Shown here in pieces: positions 12,411 to 14,663 of a DNA stretch of 14,663 nt. A program made the translations under genes and the position numbers. The notes below the pieces were generated by a model, which saw only the letters and a program-made list of their open reading frames with translations, had not been told where the DNA came from and ran no database searches. This DNA is from an uncultured Eubacteriales bacterium (GTDB taxonomy: Bacteria; Bacillota; Clostridia; Peptostreptococcales; Anaerovoracaceae): contig UQMQ01000055.1 in NCBI GenBank assembly GCA_900542245.1, positions 1-14,663 on the forward strand, read 5' to 3'. Within the stretch, counting starts at the first letter, position 1, and the number at the start of each line of letters is the position of its first letter.

Positions 12411-14663
12411 TTATTTCACGCTTCTCCATGCCTTGGACGAATACTCGGTGTAGTACTTCTTGCCATCGATGATGCGTACGCCGCGGATCTTGTAGTAGTA
12501 GGTGCTGCCTTCCTTGATATTCTTCGTATTCAGACACTTCGTCCAATTGCCGTTCGGTGTGCGGAAGAACGGTTTCCTGCCGTAGCCGCCGCTGCGCTTG
12601 GTCGAACGGTAAATCTCAAAATAGTCTACCTTGTAGCCCTTTTCCTTCGCCCAGGTCAGCAGGATATTGCCGCCCGGTGTGCGCTGAGAACGCAGGTCGA
12701 TGTTTGTATTTTCAACGCCCTTGACGAGCTTCTCCTGCGCCGGGGTCAGTGTATCTGCCGGCTGCTCCGGCTGTGCCTGCTCTGCTTCTGTCGGGTCGAC
12801 GGTTACGGTCTTGTCCGTCGCCTCTGCCGCCAGCTTTTTCAGCTCGTCCTGCGTGAAAGTCCGTTCACCGTCCGGTGTCTGAATGATCAGCTTCGCATCG
12901 GTGTCCGTTACGACAGCCTCGATGAAGGATTTCTCAAGCTGCAGCGCGATCTTCGCAGCGTCCTTTACATCATTTTGGGAAATCTTGATCACAATCTCGC
13001 CGGATTTGTTTGCCTTAGCCTGTCTCAGGATTTCTCTCTGATTCGCCGCGGAAACCGTAACCGTCGCAGTCGTCACGCTGCTGCCGTTGGCATCGGTCCT
13101 AGTTTCGCGCTTGACCTCGGTCGGCGAGCTCGTTACCTTGCTGTCTGTGCTGCCGCTGGTCGTGACAGCAGAACTCGGCGTGTAATAGCCGCCAGCGGAG
13201 GAAGAAGCTGGCTTCTTTGTGATGGTCAGCTTGCCGTCGCTGAATGATAGGTTGTAATTAACAGATGTAAGTGTCGGCTCAGCTTTAAAACGAATGATAT
13301 ATTCGCCTGCTTTCTTGCTGTCAGTCAATTCCGCCGCATTTTCGTCGCCAAGCAAAAGTTTAAAATTACTCGCATCAAATATACCTGTAACAGCTGACTT
13401 ATCGTCGCCGCCTTTCAGACCATCATAGGCTAATTCGATGGTTGCAGGCAATACCGCCCCTTCCTGAATGGTGATGTCCTTAGGTTTGATTGTAAGGTTA
13501 GCTTTTGTGATGTGCCAATTAAATTGAACTTCGTTCTCCGGTTCAATTTTCCACTCGTAGTTACCGCTATCTTTCAAAGAAACTTTGAGGATATAGTCGC
13601 CTACGTTTTGTGCGCTGCCTCCGTCTGTGATTTTCATCGTTTTCGAATCAAATCCAGTAAGGTCCGGTGTTATAGAGCTTCCTCTATATTCGAAAGAATC
13701 CTGCGTTAATCCGGTTGGCTTGGAAACTTTTGCTTTGTTTATTTTGAAGGTGTATTCTTTTGCTTCTGTACTTCCACCCGTCCATTTATAGTTTGATCCC
13801 GGAGTAACCTTTACAATATAAGTGCCCGCATTCGTCTGCTTGTTACCGGTTACGGTGTATTTCTCGCTTGGTACTATCGTATAAGTCTTCGTTTGACCAT
13901 CATATGTAAATTCCGAGTTGTCTGCAGCAGGAGCATCCATCGTTTGTCTGTTAATCTTAAACTTGTACTCCTTATCCGCAGTTTTCTTGGAGTCTTCGGT
14001 CTCATCTACCCACTCGGTATTGTTCTTATCATTTAAAGAAACTTTAACTGTATAGCCTTCTTCATTTGCGTTGGTCTGAGTAGTGTTATTACTTATTGTA
14101 TAGTATGCTGCATCTACCGTATTATCAAGAGTATAGGTTTGCGGCTGTCCGTTGTATTCATAAACCTTGGTGTCTGCTGTCGGTGCTGTAATATGTTTTC
14201 TTGCTACCTTGACAGTATAGCTTGCGGTTGTCGGCCCATATGTCGTTGTTTCGGAAGTAGTGGCAGTGATAACTGCAGTACCTGCGCCTACAATAGTTAC
14301 TTTGCCTGTGTTTGCATCTACTGTTGCTACATTCGCGTTGTTGCTAGAATAAGTAATCTTAGGTTTTTCTTGTAAGCCGCTTGTTGTCAGCGTTTCGTTT
14401 TTAAATGCGCCCTCGCCATATGTTTTTTCAAATGTTTTTTCGCTATACTCAAAACTCGATTGCGGCGGTTTCGCATAATATTTAAGCTGAATTTCTTTGT
14501 TTTTGACAATTGCTTTTATGTGTTCACTGTCGCTGTCAGACGTAAAGCAGTCTAGGAAAGGTGAGACGTCTGTAAGTGTAGTACCACCCCAAGGATAAAT
14601 CCATGCTATAGTAGTTGCTTCATCTTCTTCTTTTGTAAGTTTTTTTGCGGTTGTTACGCCAAT
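12411..14663 (-). CDS. Large repeat-containing surface/secreted protein (partial, N-terminus missing)
   Basis: The frame is open without a stop from the right edge to TGA at 12411-12413 (750 residues). The ATG at 13940 is internal, since coding continues upstream of it. From the N-terminal side there are a low-complexity acidic segment and repeat ends (about 14370-14663), a BIG2-type Ig-like domain (about 14210-14365; ITYSSNNANVATVDANTGKV), and at least three MBG-like beta repeats with the pattern YDGQxxxYT...NAGTYIVKV (about 13500-14170). An MBG_2-like domain (13215-13500), a Ser/Thr-rich linker, a helical Glu/Gln/Pro-rich region and a C-terminal Fn3-like domain (about 12414-12680; VDYFEIYRSTKRSGGYG) follow. 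No LPXTG anchor is present. It is probably exported and cell-surface associated; ligand unknown. Confidence 0.85.
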   Translation of the reverse strand: MGVTTAKKLTKEEDEATTIAWIYPWGGTTLTDVSPFLDCFTSDSDSEHIKAIVKNKEIQLKYYAKPPQSSFEYSEKTFEKTYGEGAFKNETLTTSGLQEKPKITYSSNNANVATVDANTGKVTIVGAGTAVITATTSETTTYGPTTASYTVKVARKHITAPTADTKVYEYNGQPQTYTLDNTVDAAYYTISNNTTQTNANEEGYTVKVSLNDKNNTEWVDETEDSKKTADKEYKFKINRQTMDAPAADNSEFTYDGQTKTYTIVPSEKYTVTGNKQTNAGTYIVKVTPGSNYKWTGGSTEAKEYTFKINKAKVSKPTGLTQDSFEYRGSSITPDLTGFDSKTMKITDGGSAQNVGDYILKVSLKDSGNYEWKIEPENEVQFNWHITKANLTIKPKDITIQEGAVLPATIELAYDGLKGGDDKSAVTGIFDASNFKLLLGDENAAELTDSKKAGEYIIRFKAEPTLTSVNYNLSFSDGKLTITKKPASSSAGGYYTPSSAVTTSGSTDSKVTSSPTEVKRETRTDANGSSVTTATVTVSAANQREILRQAKANKSGEIVIKISQNDVKDAAKIALQLEKSFIEAVVTDTDAKLIIQTPDGERTFTQDELKKLAAEATDKTVTVDPTEAEQAQPEQPADTLTPAQEKLVKGVENTNIDLRSQRTPGGNILLTWAKEKGYKVDYFEIYRSTKRSGGYGRKPFFRTPNGNWTKCLNTKNIKEGSTYYYKIRGVRIIDGKKYYTEYSSKAWRSVK

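Noticed and set aside
12300..13247. A 315-codon + frame opposite the surface-protein C-terminus
   Set aside because: It runs through the terminator hairpin and has unnatural Arg/Cys/Leu-rich composition.
14139..14375. A Cys-rich 78-codon + frame resembling a small secreted peptide
   Set aside because: It is antisense to the BIG2/MBG repeats, and the cysteines come from GCA/ACA codons on the real strand.

Overview
The window looks like chromosomal DNA of a Gram-positive anaerobe, most likely a Clostridia-class Firmicute. Four things point that way: strong AGGAGG-type ribosome binding sites, a BceRSAB-type peptide-resistance module, lipoproteins with classic lipoboxes, and a phiLC3-type holin. 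The C-terminal Fn3-like module of the large surface protein resembles those in Eubacterium/Mogibacterium-like Family XIII (Anaerovoracaceae) proteins; this is recalled from family knowledge, not tested. No rRNA, tRNA, CRISPR array or transposase was recognised.

Layout, left to right. (1) Positions 1-204 hold two truncated gene fragments meeting head-on: a response-regulator receiver fragment on + and the N-terminus of a YitT-like membrane protein on -, the latter with its own RBS and a candidate promoter. (2) Positions 287-1960 hold a divergent pair, an EamA/DMT exporter (-) and a TetR regulator (+), separated by a striking 17-bp perfect inverted repeat made of two AATCGCGATT palindromes. (3) Positions 1961-6654 (-) are a complete Bce-type module: response regulator, intramembrane-sensing kinase, ABC ATPase and 10-TM permease, with ATGA overlaps and a 9-bp direct repeat in front of the ABC genes. 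(4) Positions 6714-8948 (-) encode two lipoproteins: a trigger-factor-like extracytoplasmic foldase and, upstream, a BMP-family (nucleoside-type) substrate-binding protein with a well-formed promoter. (5) A HAD-IIA phosphatase (-) with a clear terminator is divergent from a second EamA transporter (+). (6) Positions 11300-12068 (-) are an orphan lysis cassette, an M15-type endolysin and a phiLC3 holin, closed by a terminator. (7) Positions 12411-14663 (-) are the C-terminal 750 residues of a large repeat-containing surface protein that runs off the right edge.

How the genes may work together: the Bce module should sense and remove a cell-wall-active peptide. The foldase lipoprotein lies just upstream in the same direction and could be co-transcribed. 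The TetR/EamA pair should be a self-regulated efflux unit. The lysis cassette sits alone, next to a large exported protein and with no other phage genes in view; this could be a prophage remnant or a domesticated release system. Everything recognised belongs to known families. The most unusual items are the foldase lipoprotein, the double-palindrome operator, the gene-fragment junction and the orphan lysis cassette.
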